From: Mastigocoleus testarum BC008
Lineage (GTDB): Bacteria > Cyanobacteriota > Cyanobacteriia > Cyanobacteriales > Nostocaceae
Assembly (NCBI RefSeq): GCF_001456025.1
Contig: NZ_LMTZ01000140.1
Span: forward strand, 169,535-233,534
Direction of reading: 5' to 3'
DNA length: 64,000 nt
The number at the start of each line of letters is the position of its first letter. The first letter of the stretch is position 1. The translations under genes and the position numbers were made by a program. Under the pieces are notes generated by a model that was given only the letters and a program-made list of their open reading frames with translations, was not told the origin of the DNA and ran no database searches. Positions 17,943 to 27,083 of this stretch are shown here, in pieces.

Positions 17943-19643
17943 AAGAAGTAAAAATGTCAGACAATTTTTTCACTTCAAACAGAGACTGGGTTTGGAGCTT
18001 TATTTTCTAACACCATGACTAAAACCATCACTTTTGGCTAAAAGTATTATGTAGCAAGGATTTGACTTTTTACTCTAATGAGAGTGATGAAAGAGCGATA
18101 ACTTAGGAATTCAAAAAATTAGGAATTCAAAAAATATAGTAAAACAAGCTTCTTGTTCTTTTGATACCCCTGTTATAGATGAAAACAGATCCCAATCGTA
18201 CTTAAACTTACACCTTTTGTCGTAACCTGTAATTAGCATTCTCGATGAGATTGAAAAATTTCCCAAGTGAGATTTTTAGCTAATTTTAGTGAAAATTTGC
18301 TGTTGAACGGGGAATGCATTTTCCTGTAGCTGTATGCTCAGCACTAATATGCGTATTAATTGGCACACTCACTAGTATGACATATAAATTTAATTAACAC
18401 GGAACTAGATTCAGAGTATACCTCGTATAACTCTGCAAAACTAAGATGTTCTCGGAACTGTTTGTGCCGCTTAATTGTCTGTTTCGTCACTATTTATTCA
18501 AAATGAAACATCTTCATTACTAATTGCAAATATTCTACAAGAATTCACAATGATGTATGTACGTAGTTATATACGTAAGTATATTAGATTAACATTAGGA
18601 GAGTAGTTTACTTTAAAATTAGATAAACAGGTAATCACAGACACAAAAATATTATGATGCAGGTATTAATTGCTATGCACTTTTACCAAAATTAGGTTAA
18701 TATCGGGATTCTTAAGTGCCAAATTAATTCGGATTGATTAAAATATCTGTGTATACAGTGATAAAACTTTGTCAAGTTTCATAAGGTTGAATTTTCAAGA
18801 ATGCGCTAACGTGTGAATATGGCTGAATTGATAAAACCTAAATAGGCCTTCATACAATAATCAGTTATGACAACACCAAATCGCTATTTTAACGTGAGGA
18901 ATTCGGCTTTTATTACAATAATGTCATCAATGGCCAGATACTGTTATTGCTTAAAGTTCAAAAAAATATGGATGAGTCTTGTCAAAAATTGGTAAATTAA
19001 TTTACCACAATCTACTTATCTATAGTCTGTATATGCCCAAAAAAATCTCTCGTTATATGGTAAACCTAACTACAAAGATGGGGAATTTCTAAAGTATGTA
19101 CGAATATGGAATCGTCAAAATCTATTTTAGAAACCTGATATAAAATGCTTTATATCTAGGTAGTTTACATTTTCCTTCTTTATTTAGAAGACTGTAACGA
19201 CTGAAACGAAAAATTGCTTGAATGTAGCGAAATTATTACTGCACTTTAGGAAAGAAGTGGAAAAGATTTGAGTTAATGGCTGTATTCAATGCCCATATCT
19301 TTATCTTTTTACTACAGTTACTTTACCTTACTTAATTACTTTATGGATATCATACAAAAAGAAAGTGCAATTTCAGTGAAACAAGCTACAATCGGAACAG
19401 TCTTTACAGAAAAACTACCAAAAACCATATTCGTTTGTATGGAACGGTAAATTTTTAATCAAGATGAGTCTTTTTTTTGACCAACTTAGTTAAAAACAGG
19501 TGTTGTCAAACAGCATAAATGGTATCTACCTTAATACTGGGATAAAGCTTCTTTTTAAATTGATTGCGTCACATAATTAATTTTTTGCGTAATCTCTGGA
19601 GCAACAAATTCCAAGAATTAATCTAGGTTAATCGTTAAAGATA

Positions 19644-19687
19644 GCCTTCGAAATTAAGAAGGCAAATAGCTCAGTTAATAAGAGCAG
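19644..19687 (+). promoter_or_regulatory. Two tandem hairpins in the sigA leader, the second tRNA D-arm-like
   Basis: GCCTTC (19644-19649) pairs with GAAGGC (19658-19663). Four bases later GCTC (19669-19672) pairs with GAGC (19682-19685). The second, TAGCTCAGTTAATAAGAGCA, has the form of a tRNA D arm including U8-A9 and A14-G15-like positions. No anticodon or T arm follows, so it is not a tRNA gene. It lies about 50 bases before the sigA start and could be a leader structure. Confidence 0.4.
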
Positions 19688-19736
19688 TAAACACAAATTG
19701 AGTAATTGATTCTGCAAGGAGCATGAGGAACGCGGC

Positions 19737-20906
19737 ATGAACCAGGCTAACAACGTACTCGAAAACATTTATCAGCCTGATCTGGAAATGATCGAACGAG
19801 CGGAAATTGGATTGGATGAACTTTTAGTCGCTGAAGAAGATGATTTGCTGATCGGCGAGGAAGGCGATGAGGAAGAATTTTTAGGCCCTCAGTCTGAAGA
19901 GGACGCTAAGTCTGGAAAAGCCGCAAAATCGCGTCGCCGTTCGCAAACAAAGAAGAAGCATTACACTGAGGATTCGATTCGTCTTTACTTACAAGAGATA
20001 GGTCGCATTCGCTTACTGAGAGCGGATGAAGAGATTGAATTAGCGAGAAAAATTGCTGATTTACTCGAAATGGAACGAGTTCGCGAAAAACTTTCACAAC
20101 AGTTAGATCGCGAACCTCAAGATAGCGAGTGGGCACAAGCTGTGCAGATACCTTTACCACAATTTCGCTATCGCCTTCATATTGGTCGCAGGGCAAAAGA
20201 TAAGATGGTGCAGTCCAACTTACGCCTTGTAGTTTCAATTGCCAAGAAATATATGAATCGCGGCTTATCTTTCCAAGATTTAATTCAGGAAGGTAGTCTT
20301 GGTTTAATTCGTGCTGCTGAGAAATTTGACCATGAAAAAGGTTATAAGTTTTCTACCTATGCAACATGGTGGATTCGTCAGGCAATAACAAGAGCGATCG
20401 CCGATCAATCTCGTACTATCCGTCTTCCAGTCCACCTTTATGAAACTATTTCTAGAATTAAGAAGACAACTAAGCTTCTTTCTCAAGAAATGGGACGCAA
20501 ACCCACTGAGGAAGAAATTGCAACCAGAATGGAAATGACCATTGAAAAGTTGCGATTTATCGCCAAGTCAGCCCAACTACCAATATCTCTGGAAACACCA
20601 ATTGGTAAAGAAGAAGATTCTCGGTTAGGTGACTTCATCGAGTCTGATGGTGAAACACCGGAAGATCAGGTATCTAAAAATCTTCTTCGAGAAGATTTAG
20701 AAAAGGTACTTGATAGTCTCAGTCCTCGCGAAAGAGATGTTCTCAGACTACGTTATGGCTTAGACGACGGTCGGATGAAGACTCTCGAAGAAATTGGACA
20801 AATTTTTAATGTCACCCGCGAACGTATTCGTCAAATTGAGGCAAAAGCACTGCGTAAATTACGCCATCCAAATCGTAATAGCGTTCTCAAAGAGTATATT
20901 CGCTAA
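19737..20906 (+). CDS. sigA: Principal RNA polymerase sigma factor (SigA/RpoD, group 1)
   Basis: Housekeeping sigma-70 factor that directs RNA polymerase to most vegetative promoters. The N-terminus MNQANNVLENIYQPDLE with its acidic stretch, and the basic linker KSRRRSQTKKKHYTEDSIR, are typical of cyanobacterial SigA. Region 1.2 is YLQEIGRIRLLRADEE, region 2 is FQDLIQEGSLGLIRAAEKF to TYATWWIRQAITRAI, region 3 follows, and region 4.2 ends VTRERIRQIEAKALRKLRHP. At 389 aa it is the usual cyanobacterial length. GGAG lies 10-20 bases before ATG 19737. It is preceded by an exceptionally long gene-free region. Confidence 0.95.
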   Translation: MNQANNVLENIYQPDLEMIERAEIGLDELLVAEEDDLLIGEEGDEEEFLGPQSEEDAKSGKAAKSRRRSQTKKKHYTEDSIRLYLQEIGRIRLLRADEEIELARKIADLLEMERVREKLSQQLDREPQDSEWAQAVQIPLPQFRYRLHIGRRAKDKMVQSNLRLVVSIAKKYMNRGLSFQDLIQEGSLGLIRAAEKFDHEKGYKFSTYATWWIRQAITRAIADQSRTIRLPVHLYETISRIKKTTKLLSQEMGRKPTEEEIATRMEMTIEKLRFIAKSAQLPISLETPIGKEEDSRLGDFIESDGETPEDQVSKNLLREDLEKVLDSLSPRERDVLRLRYGLDDGRMKTLEEIGQIFNVTRERIRQIEAKALRKLRHPNRNSVLKEYIR

Positions 20907-20961
20907 AAAATATGTTGAGGTGCAGCAAGCTGCGCCCCGATATTATTTGTCTATCAAAATG

Positions 20962-20998
20962 AAAAACTGGGAGTTGATAAATACTCCCAGTTTTTTTT
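20962..20998 (+). terminator. sigA terminator
   Basis: AAAACTGGGAGT and ACTCCCAGTTTT form a 12-bp stem around an 8-base loop, followed by eight Ts. It lies between the convergent sigA and hli genes and could serve both. Confidence 0.9.
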
Positions 20999-21041
20999 AT
21001 TTACGTAACAATTTATGTAATAAACATTATTGCTGGAAAAT

Positions 21042-21221
21042 TTACAGGATACCCCAGAAGTGTAAAAAGCCTTGTCCGGAAAATACTTCAATTAGAGCAG
21101 CTGCCACAAAACCAATCATTGCTAAACGACCATTCCAGATTTCTGCTTGAGGAGTAAAGCCCCAGCGCCAAGCATTGCGTTCTTCTGCTACGGGGGCAAC
21201 AGTTTTAGTTGAATCTGTCAT
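21042..21221 (-). CDS. High-light-inducible one-helix protein (Hlip/SCP)
   Basis: A 59-aa chlorophyll a/b-binding-like protein: MTDSTKTVAPVAEERNAW, then GFTPQAEIWNGRLAMIGF and a hydrophobic run ending in FLHFWGIL. The E-x-x-N-G-R-x-A-M-I-G motif binds chlorophyll and is diagnostic. Hlips protect nascent photosystem II and chlorophyll synthase complexes under excess light in the thylakoid membrane. GGAG sits 9-12 bases before the ATG at 21221. A long perfect inverted repeat lies directly upstream (21242-21275). Convergent with sigA. Confidence 0.93.
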   Translation of the reverse strand: MTDSTKTVAPVAEERNAWRWGFTPQAEIWNGRLAMIGFVAAALIEVFSGQGFLHFWGIL

Positions 21222-21241
21222 AACTAGAGCTCCAAGATTAA

Positions 21242-21275
21242 TTAACTTAAGTAAAGTTTTAATTACTTAAGTTAA
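21242..21275 (-). promoter_or_regulatory. 13-bp perfect inverted repeat upstream of the hli gene
   Basis: TTAACTTAAGTAA at 21242-21254 and its exact complement TTACTTAAGTTAA at 21263-21275, with an 8-base spacer. Each arm itself contains the palindrome ACTTAAGT. It ends 20 bases before the hli start codon, where an operator or 5'-UTR hairpin would sit. It is not a standard HLR1 (RpaB) box by sequence. Confidence 0.6.
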
Positions 21276-21804
21276 ATTTTATAACACAAACAATCTAATG
21301 TGCCATGTAATTTTATATTTTTATGACTCAACCTTGACATATATATAATTTAGTGATGATTAGATAAGTATCATCCCCTGGATAGAGCCAATGAAAAACC
21401 GCTCGCACTAGCTTTATTTCAAGATTGATGTAAATTGTTTAGGTTTCGTAATTAAAAGATAATATACCGACTCATACTGGTCAGTTTTGAGTACTATAGC
21501 AGTCGCCATAATTTTCAGGACGTTTTCGATTTTTCTATTCTCCGTTCCCTGTTCCCTTTGAATCAAAATATGATGTCCTAAACGAGGTGTGTGTTGCTAT
21601 ATATTTGAGAATGAGAATATAAGTATCTAGCCCCACCAACGTATAGGGAGGGGCATATAAAATATCAATTGCTGTGTGTTATTAGTTCTGGATTTTGTTT
21701 GTTGTCGTCTGTATAGTAGATTTATTTACGGCGTTGGTAGATTTGATATAAACGCAGCGCAGTTATAGTTACCATCATTCTTAGTCGTTGCGACCATTAA
21801 TTAG
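21276..21804. other. Spacer with a MITE-like element
   Basis: Contains the hli promoter region and the putative MITE at 21493-21604. The remainder is AT-rich without recognisable genes. Confidence 0.5.
21493..21604. mobile_element. MITE-like element, imperfect ends ACTATAGCA
   Basis: The left end ACTATAGCAGTCGCC at 21493 and the right end, whose complement begins ATATATAGCAACAC, are imperfect inverted ends; AGGAC motifs recur inside both arms. About 112 bp with no coding capacity. It shares the terminal word TATAGCA with elements at 44461 and 50958. Confidence 0.4.
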
Positions 21805-21833
21805 TTAACCCCCGTTTCGTTAACGGGGGTTAA
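21805..21833 (-). terminator. Perfect 12-bp hairpin after the topoisomerase A gene
   Basis: TTAACCCCCGTT and AACGGGGGTTAA with a 5-base loop, starting two bases beyond the stop codon. No strong T-run follows on the minus strand, but position and stability suit a terminator or mRNA 3'-end stabiliser. Confidence 0.7.
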
Positions 21834-21834
21834 T

Positions 21835-24336
21835 TTAATTTTTATTAGTTTTCATTGGGATTGCCGTAATTACTTGTTCATCACGGTTCAGTTGCACACT
21901 CATTTTTCCTTTGTCATCTTTCTTAGACGGAGGAATATTTTCAACGGACAACCTGACTAGACGTTGATGGTTAGTTACTAGACCAACTTCAGTATCGTTA
22001 GTTGTTTGAACAACACCAGCTAAATTATCTGTCTTAACTGCAAACTTCAGAGATTGAGCCCCTAAATCACCTCGATGAGCCAATTTTACTCTACTGAGAT
22101 TAATGCACTTTGCATACCCTTGTTGCGTTACTAATAGTAAATTTTTACCCACAACTAATTTGACACAAGCAATTAATTTTTGTTGTTTGCCTAAACGCAT
22201 CCCCTGTAAACCCATAGCAGTTCGCCCCATCACCGATACTTCTTCATCGTTGACTTCAAAGCGCAGCAATCTTCCGCCAGAGCTTGCCAAAATTAATTGT
22301 TCCCCTGCGCTAATAAATTGGGCACATAGCAATTCGTCGTCATCTTTGAGTTTAATAATGGTGACACCACGACGGGTAAGGTTAGAGATTTCAGCAACGG
22401 AAAGACGTTTAATTCTCCCCTGTCGAGTGACAAGAATTATTTCACTATTTTCAGGGTTTTCTGGGAGAATAAAACGATTGATAATGTTTTCCTGAGTACT
22501 CTGTGCAGTTGGACTAAGTAAAGTTATTAAAGGAGTTCCCCTTGCGGATCTTCCACTGCTACGAGGAATATCACTTACACTAATTGGATATACTTTACCT
22601 CCGCTGGTAATAACGAGTAAATCTTCTTGGGTATTAGCGATCGTACTTTCGATTACAAAGTCGTTATCGGGCATTGCACTTTCAGCTTTTGACTTCTTCC
22701 CTGTATTCTGAAGTCTTCGCACATATCCTCTTTGGGTAAATTCCAATCTTACTTCTTGGGGTGGTACTTGCAGTGATGAAATTTGTCCCCTGGAATTTTT
22801 TTGTTTATTTGCCCCTTGAGGAGAATTAGGTTTATAACTCTCTATGATTTTAGTACGACGGGGGTCACTATATTTACGTTTGAGAGAACGTAAATCTTTC
22901 TTAAGTGCCTTAAGTAGTTCCCGACGGTCATTAAGTAATTTTTGTAATGTATTTATCTGTGCTTCTAACTCTTCTGACTCCTGTTGTAAGTTCTGTTGTT
23001 CCAAATTTGTTAAGCGTCGCAATGGCATTGCCAAAATAGCATCAGCTTGTTCTTGGGTTAAATCTAGTTCGTTTGCAAGAGTCATTTTTGCCGTACTACC
23101 ATCAGCCGCAGACCTCAAAACCTCTATTACTAAATCAATATTTACCAAAGCTTTGAGTAAGCCAGATACTAAATGTAAGCGGCTTTGTTTTTTCTGCAGA
23201 TCGTAGGTATAACGACGATTAAGAGTATGCTCTCGAAACTTAAGAAATTCATGTAAAACTTGTCGTAGCGATAATTGTCGAGGTTGACCCTCTACCAAAG
23301 CCAAAAGTGTAACGCCAAAATTACCTTGCAGTGCAGTTAATTGGTACAAACGTTGGAGAACTTCATGGGGGTTTGTATCCCGCTTTAATTCTACTACGAC
23401 TCGCATTCCTTCGCGATCGCTTTCATCACGAATATCAGCAATACCCTGCAGCCGACCGTGGTTGACGAAATCAGCAACTTTTTCAATCCAACCTGCTTTA
23501 TTTACTTGGTAAGGTAATTCAGTAATTACAATTGCTGTTCGACGTTTGCTTCCACGTCCACCTGGTATTTCCTCAATTTGGGCTACTCCCCGCAGTAAAA
23601 TACTTCCTCTACCGCTTTTATAAGCTTCATGAATTCCTGATTTACCGACAATTTCCCCACCAGTGGGAAAATCGGGTCCTGGAATCAACTCAAATAATTT
23701 CTCATCAGAGAGGTTAGGGTTATCAATTAAGGCAATTAACCCATCTACAACTTCACTGAGATTGTGTGGTGGAATATTTGTTGCCATTCCAACCGCAATT
23801 CCAGCACAACCATTGAGTAACAAAAAAGGTAACTGTGCTGGTAATACCGTTGGTTCTGCTTGGGAATTATCAAAATTGGGGATAAACTCTACTGTTTCTT
23901 CCCCGATTTCCGAAAGCATTCCTTCATGGCTCACAGGTGCAAGGCGGGTTTCGGTATAACGCATTGCAGCAGGTGGATCGTTGTCCACGCTACCAAAATT
24001 ACCATGTCCGGCAAGCAAAGGATAGCGACTAGAAAAATCTTGTACTAGCCTGACTAGTGCATCATACACAGCCTGATCGCCGTGGGGATGATATTTACCC
24101 AATACATCCCCCACTACACGAGCACATTTACGATAAGGGCGATCTGGTATCAACCCCAATTCATGCATTGCATACAAAATTCGCCTGTGAACTGGTTTTA
24201 AGCCATCACGCACATCCGGTAGTGCTCGCCCCACAATCACACTCATGGCATACTCGAGATACGATTGTTGCATCTCGGTGTGCAGGGCTGTGACGATCAC
24301 CTGTCCCGGTGAGAGAAGGTTTAATTGTTTTGCCAT
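21835..24336 (-). CDS. DNA gyrase/topoisomerase IV subunit A
   Basis: Type IIA topoisomerase DNA-cleaving subunit of 833 aa. Winged-helix and tower domains: SYLEYAMSVIVGRALPD, DGLKPVHRRILYAM, DVLGKYHPHGDQAVYDAL and AAMRYTETRLAP with catalytic Tyr127, then six C-terminal beta-propeller blades. In the propeller the GyrA-box region reads LTRRGVTIIKL rather than the canonical QRRGGKG, so strong DNA wrapping is doubtful. Cyanobacteria commonly carry two such A subunits, and this could be the topoisomerase-IV-like or second one; gyrB is 4 kb away. I therefore leave the gene symbol open. ATG 24336. Confidence 0.88.
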   Translation of the reverse strand: MAKQLNLLSPGQVIVTALHTEMQQSYLEYAMSVIVGRALPDVRDGLKPVHRRILYAMHELGLIPDRPYRKCARVVGDVLGKYHPHGDQAVYDALVRLVQDFSSRYPLLAGHGNFGSVDNDPPAAMRYTETRLAPVSHEGMLSEIGEETVEFIPNFDNSQAEPTVLPAQLPFLLLNGCAGIAVGMATNIPPHNLSEVVDGLIALIDNPNLSDEKLFELIPGPDFPTGGEIVGKSGIHEAYKSGRGSILLRGVAQIEEIPGGRGSKRRTAIVITELPYQVNKAGWIEKVADFVNHGRLQGIADIRDESDREGMRVVVELKRDTNPHEVLQRLYQLTALQGNFGVTLLALVEGQPRQLSLRQVLHEFLKFREHTLNRRYTYDLQKKQSRLHLVSGLLKALVNIDLVIEVLRSAADGSTAKMTLANELDLTQEQADAILAMPLRRLTNLEQQNLQQESEELEAQINTLQKLLNDRRELLKALKKDLRSLKRKYSDPRRTKIIESYKPNSPQGANKQKNSRGQISSLQVPPQEVRLEFTQRGYVRRLQNTGKKSKAESAMPDNDFVIESTIANTQEDLLVITSGGKVYPISVSDIPRSSGRSARGTPLITLLSPTAQSTQENIINRFILPENPENSEIILVTRQGRIKRLSVAEISNLTRRGVTIIKLKDDDELLCAQFISAGEQLILASSGGRLLRFEVNDEEVSVMGRTAMGLQGMRLGKQQKLIACVKLVVGKNLLLVTQQGYAKCINLSRVKLAHRGDLGAQSLKFAVKTDNLAGVVQTTNDTEVGLVTNHQRLVRLSVENIPPSKKDDKGKMSVQLNRDEQVITAIPMKTNKN

Positions 24337-24612
24337 GAGTTTTTGACCTGAAATTTAACTACACAACAATCGCGACAAATTGACATAGCAGCAACCACAG
24401 CATAAACCACAGCATAGCGGATGAAGTGGCGTTCATTACAAAATATTGATGCTTTCAAAACAAAAATCAGTAATTTTATCCTCGATCGAGTCCAACTAGA
24501 TTGATTATTAAAAAGAGGCACGTACATAATATGAAATTGGACTAAGTGGTATTTACCCTCATGTCCGCCTGTACTTTTAAGATTAAGATTGGGTATAAAA
24601 AATTAAGTGCTC

Positions 24613-25020
24613 ATGAGAACAGTTTTAATTGTTGAAGACGATCTAATTAATGCCCGCGTTTTTTCGAAAATTTTGACAAAACGCGGTGGTCTGGATGTCA
24701 AACACACTGAAAATGTGGATGAGGTAATCAGAATTGCTCAAACAGGAGAAGCAGACATAATTCTAATGGATGTTTCCCTGTCTAGAAGCGTTTATCAAGG
24801 TCAGTCTGTTGATGGGATTAAAATTACACAGATGTTAAAATCCGATCCTCAAACAGCTTCTTTGCCAGTAATTTTGGTGACAGCCCACGCAATGGAAGGC
24901 GATCGCGAAAATTTTCTCAAGCAAAGTGGCGCAGACAGTTATATCTCGAAACCAATTGTCGATCATCAACAATTTGTCGAGCAAATTGTGGCGCTGCTAC
25001 CTGACAAAAACAACGGTTAG
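24613..25020 (+). CDS. Single-domain response regulator
   Basis: A 135-aa stand-alone receiver (CheY/DivK-like) with no output domain. Phosphorylation pocket: VEDDLINA (acidic pair), ADIILMDVSL with the acceptor Asp, VTAHAM with the Thr, and SKPI with the Lys. It presumably relays phosphate or binds a partner protein; the partner kinase is not nearby. Start ATG 24613; GTG 24607 is two codons upstream. Confidence 0.9.
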   Translation: MRTVLIVEDDLINARVFSKILTKRGGLDVKHTENVDEVIRIAQTGEADIILMDVSLSRSVYQGQSVDGIKITQMLKSDPQTASLPVILVTAHAMEGDRENFLKQSGADSYISKPIVDHQQFVEQIVALLPDKNNG

Positions 25021-25486
25021 AGAAATACATTATCTTCATTATTGAAGAAATTCTACCCTTGATCTCGATAAGGCTTCCAGAAAATCTAGAAGTTTTGCAT
25101 TCTTTGTCCTTAATTTAACAACCTATGTCACTAACAATTGCTCGTCAACTATGTCGAGTGAATTTTTTAGTAGATTAATGTATCTGTACTACCAAGTAAA
25201 GCCTTTGAGCAAGTAATACGTGTATAATTTCCCTCGTATGAGAGATGCAAGGTTTTTGCTCTAGGAACGCAAACAAATGTTAGTTTCAGGCTTTAACTTC
25301 ATATAGGTGCTAATAAAAGACAATTTAGGGGCAAGTAGAAAACTTGCCCCTCGTAATATTCTAAAACTGGAATGACTTGACGGAAGTGTATGAAGGCCGA
25401 ATGTGAATTTTTGGTGCAAATGTTGTCTGGATAAGTATAAGATTCCGGACCCAAGCCAGGTGACAATAAGCCAGTGGCAATAAATT
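25021..25486. other. Spacer with a hairpin
   Basis: Between convergent genes. AGGGGCAAGT (25327-25336) and ACTTGCCCCT (25342-25351) form a perfect 10-bp stem with a 5-base loop, probably a bidirectional terminator although no T-run follows. No gene seen. Confidence 0.6.
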
Positions 25487-26473
25487 TTATCTAGGCTGTG
25501 GCAAATTACGATTGCGCTGGAGAGTGGCTTGAATTTGAGGAAGCTGTAAGAATTGCTCGGTGTCTAACAAAAGACGTTGACCCCAGAGATTTTGTTTGAG
25601 AAAATCTAATTGAGCATAACGCCCATCTGTACGAAGTGCTTTTTCTCCAATTGCGATACTTTTTTGCCGGTCACCTCTAGCATAAAGAGCAACGGCTAAT
25701 GCCAATTGAGGTTCTGCAGTTGGTTGTTTGGTTTCTTCGGCTTTGTTGATGGCTTCTTTCCACTTATTCATTGCTCCAGAAACATCGCCCTGTTCGTACA
25801 AAATTAAACCAATATTATTTATTGCAGGCCAGAATTTTTTATTGTGGGATATTGCTTTTTGGTACTGAGCAATAGCTTCAGGATGCTTGCCAAGCATATA
25901 ATTGGCATTTGCCAAATCAAACCATCCTTCCGGATCTTTGGGCTTCAATTTTAAACCACTTTGATAGTGACCAACTGCTTTTTGGTATTGTTCTTGCTGA
26001 AAATAAACCGATCCTAAAGCAAAAAGAATATCTCCATTTTTAGGATTTAGAGTTTTTGCTCTTCCCAATGCTGATGCTGCATTATCAAAGTTTTTAGTTT
26101 GTAAATATAAGCCGCCCAACAAAAACCAAACTTTATCATTTTTTGGGGCTAGTTGAGATGCAAGCTTCGCCCGTGGTAAAGCCATTTGCTGTATCATGTC
26201 GGGTGATGGCTGGAATTGTGCTATTTGAGCAGCTTCCTGTGCTAGGCTTAACCCTTGCTGTTCTAATTTATTGCGATCGAGTTGGAGTGTATGAGGCACT
26301 AGTGCTTGGGCATTAGCACTTTGAATGACGCCACCACAAAAACTACAACCTATCATCACAGAAACTAAAGCTATTCTTTTTGGCAAATCACCGCCTCGCT
26401 GCCAGACATTAAATAATCTTTCAGATAGCTTAAACGATCTCTGGAGAGAGTGAAAGGACATTTTTACGGTCAT
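25487..26473 (-). CDS. TPR-repeat protein, exported or membrane-anchored
   Basis: A 328-aa protein with an N-terminal basic region followed by a hydrophobic segment at about residues 33-55 (IALVSVMIGCSFCGG to SANAQA), then at least five tetratricopeptide repeats between about residues 110 and 290 (for example FALGSVYFQQEQYQKAVGHY, PEAIAQYQKAI). TPRs mediate protein-protein contact. The AxA after the hydrophobic run suggests signal cleavage and a periplasmic or thylakoid-lumen location. The partner is unknown. Confidence 0.8.
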   Translation of the reverse strand: MTVKMSFHSLQRSFKLSERLFNVWQRGGDLPKRIALVSVMIGCSFCGGVIQSANAQALVPHTLQLDRNKLEQQGLSLAQEAAQIAQFQPSPDMIQQMALPRAKLASQLAPKNDKVWFLLGGLYLQTKNFDNAASALGRAKTLNPKNGDILFALGSVYFQQEQYQKAVGHYQSGLKLKPKDPEGWFDLANANYMLGKHPEAIAQYQKAISHNKKFWPAINNIGLILYEQGDVSGAMNKWKEAINKAEETKQPTAEPQLALAVALYARGDRQKSIAIGEKALRTDGRYAQLDFLKQNLWGQRLLLDTEQFLQLPQIQATLQRNRNLPQPR

Positions 26474-27083
26474 TTATATTAGCTTTTTTCCATTGTTACA
26501 ACAATTAATTTACAGATAGTTATTAATTAGATCCTGACAGAAACTACATTTACGCAGTAACAATTAACACGGAAAAAACAAAAACTAACTGTCTCATATC
26601 CAATTTAACAACCGAGCCGCCTCAAAAACAGAAATATTAACTGTAAATTCAAATTACTTGAAAAATTTGAAAAAAAGAAATCTCAACCATCTTTCAAAGG
26701 TATTTTTTACTTTATTGACACGGCAAATGATTTTTAGTCTGGTTTTATACTTTTTATGTATATTGAAATTTCAGCCAATAATATAGCAGTTTTCTTCAAT
26801 TTACGCGTAATAATGTCAAAAACTCAATATCTCCTGGCAATCGATGGGGAGAAATAGAAAAACGTCAAAGAATAAAGAATGACTTGCAGATAAAGACAAA
26901 AAAATGAGTTTATTTTAATTCTTCGGGAGGAAAAATAATTAGCAAAGTCAAAAAAATCAGGGCTATAAAAGTTAACATAAAAAAGTAATAACAAATTATT
27001 TAGTCGAAAAAACGAAAATTGGGAAATTTGTATTTCTCAAATGTAGAGATTATTTAACAAGGCATTATTTCAAAGCTGCTATT
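26474..27083. other. AT-rich divergent spacer
   Basis: 610 bp between the divergent TPR gene and the exporter operon; it must hold both promoters. A lone TATAGCAG word at about 26783 resembles one end of the MITE family, but no partner end was found. No gene. Confidence 0.5.

Larger units (their letters stand above)
17655..19736. other. 2.1-kb gene-free stretch upstream of sigA
   Basis: No credible protein gene, tRNA or rRNA was found. It contains a GC-rich palindromic island (17790-17942), a 16-17-bp tandem duplication containing TAGGAATTC near 18101-18140, and two tandem hairpins just before sigA (19644-19685). Several promoters of the sigma gene could be spread over this region, giving a long 5' leader; a non-coding RNA is also possible but not shown. 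Confidence 0.6.

Noticed and set aside
19664..19700. Possible tRNA gene upstream of sigA
   Set aside because: Only a D-arm-like hairpin is present; no anticodon arm, T arm or acceptor pairing follows.
26782..26800. Another MITE copy
   Set aside because: Only one end-like word is found; no inverted partner within 200 bp.
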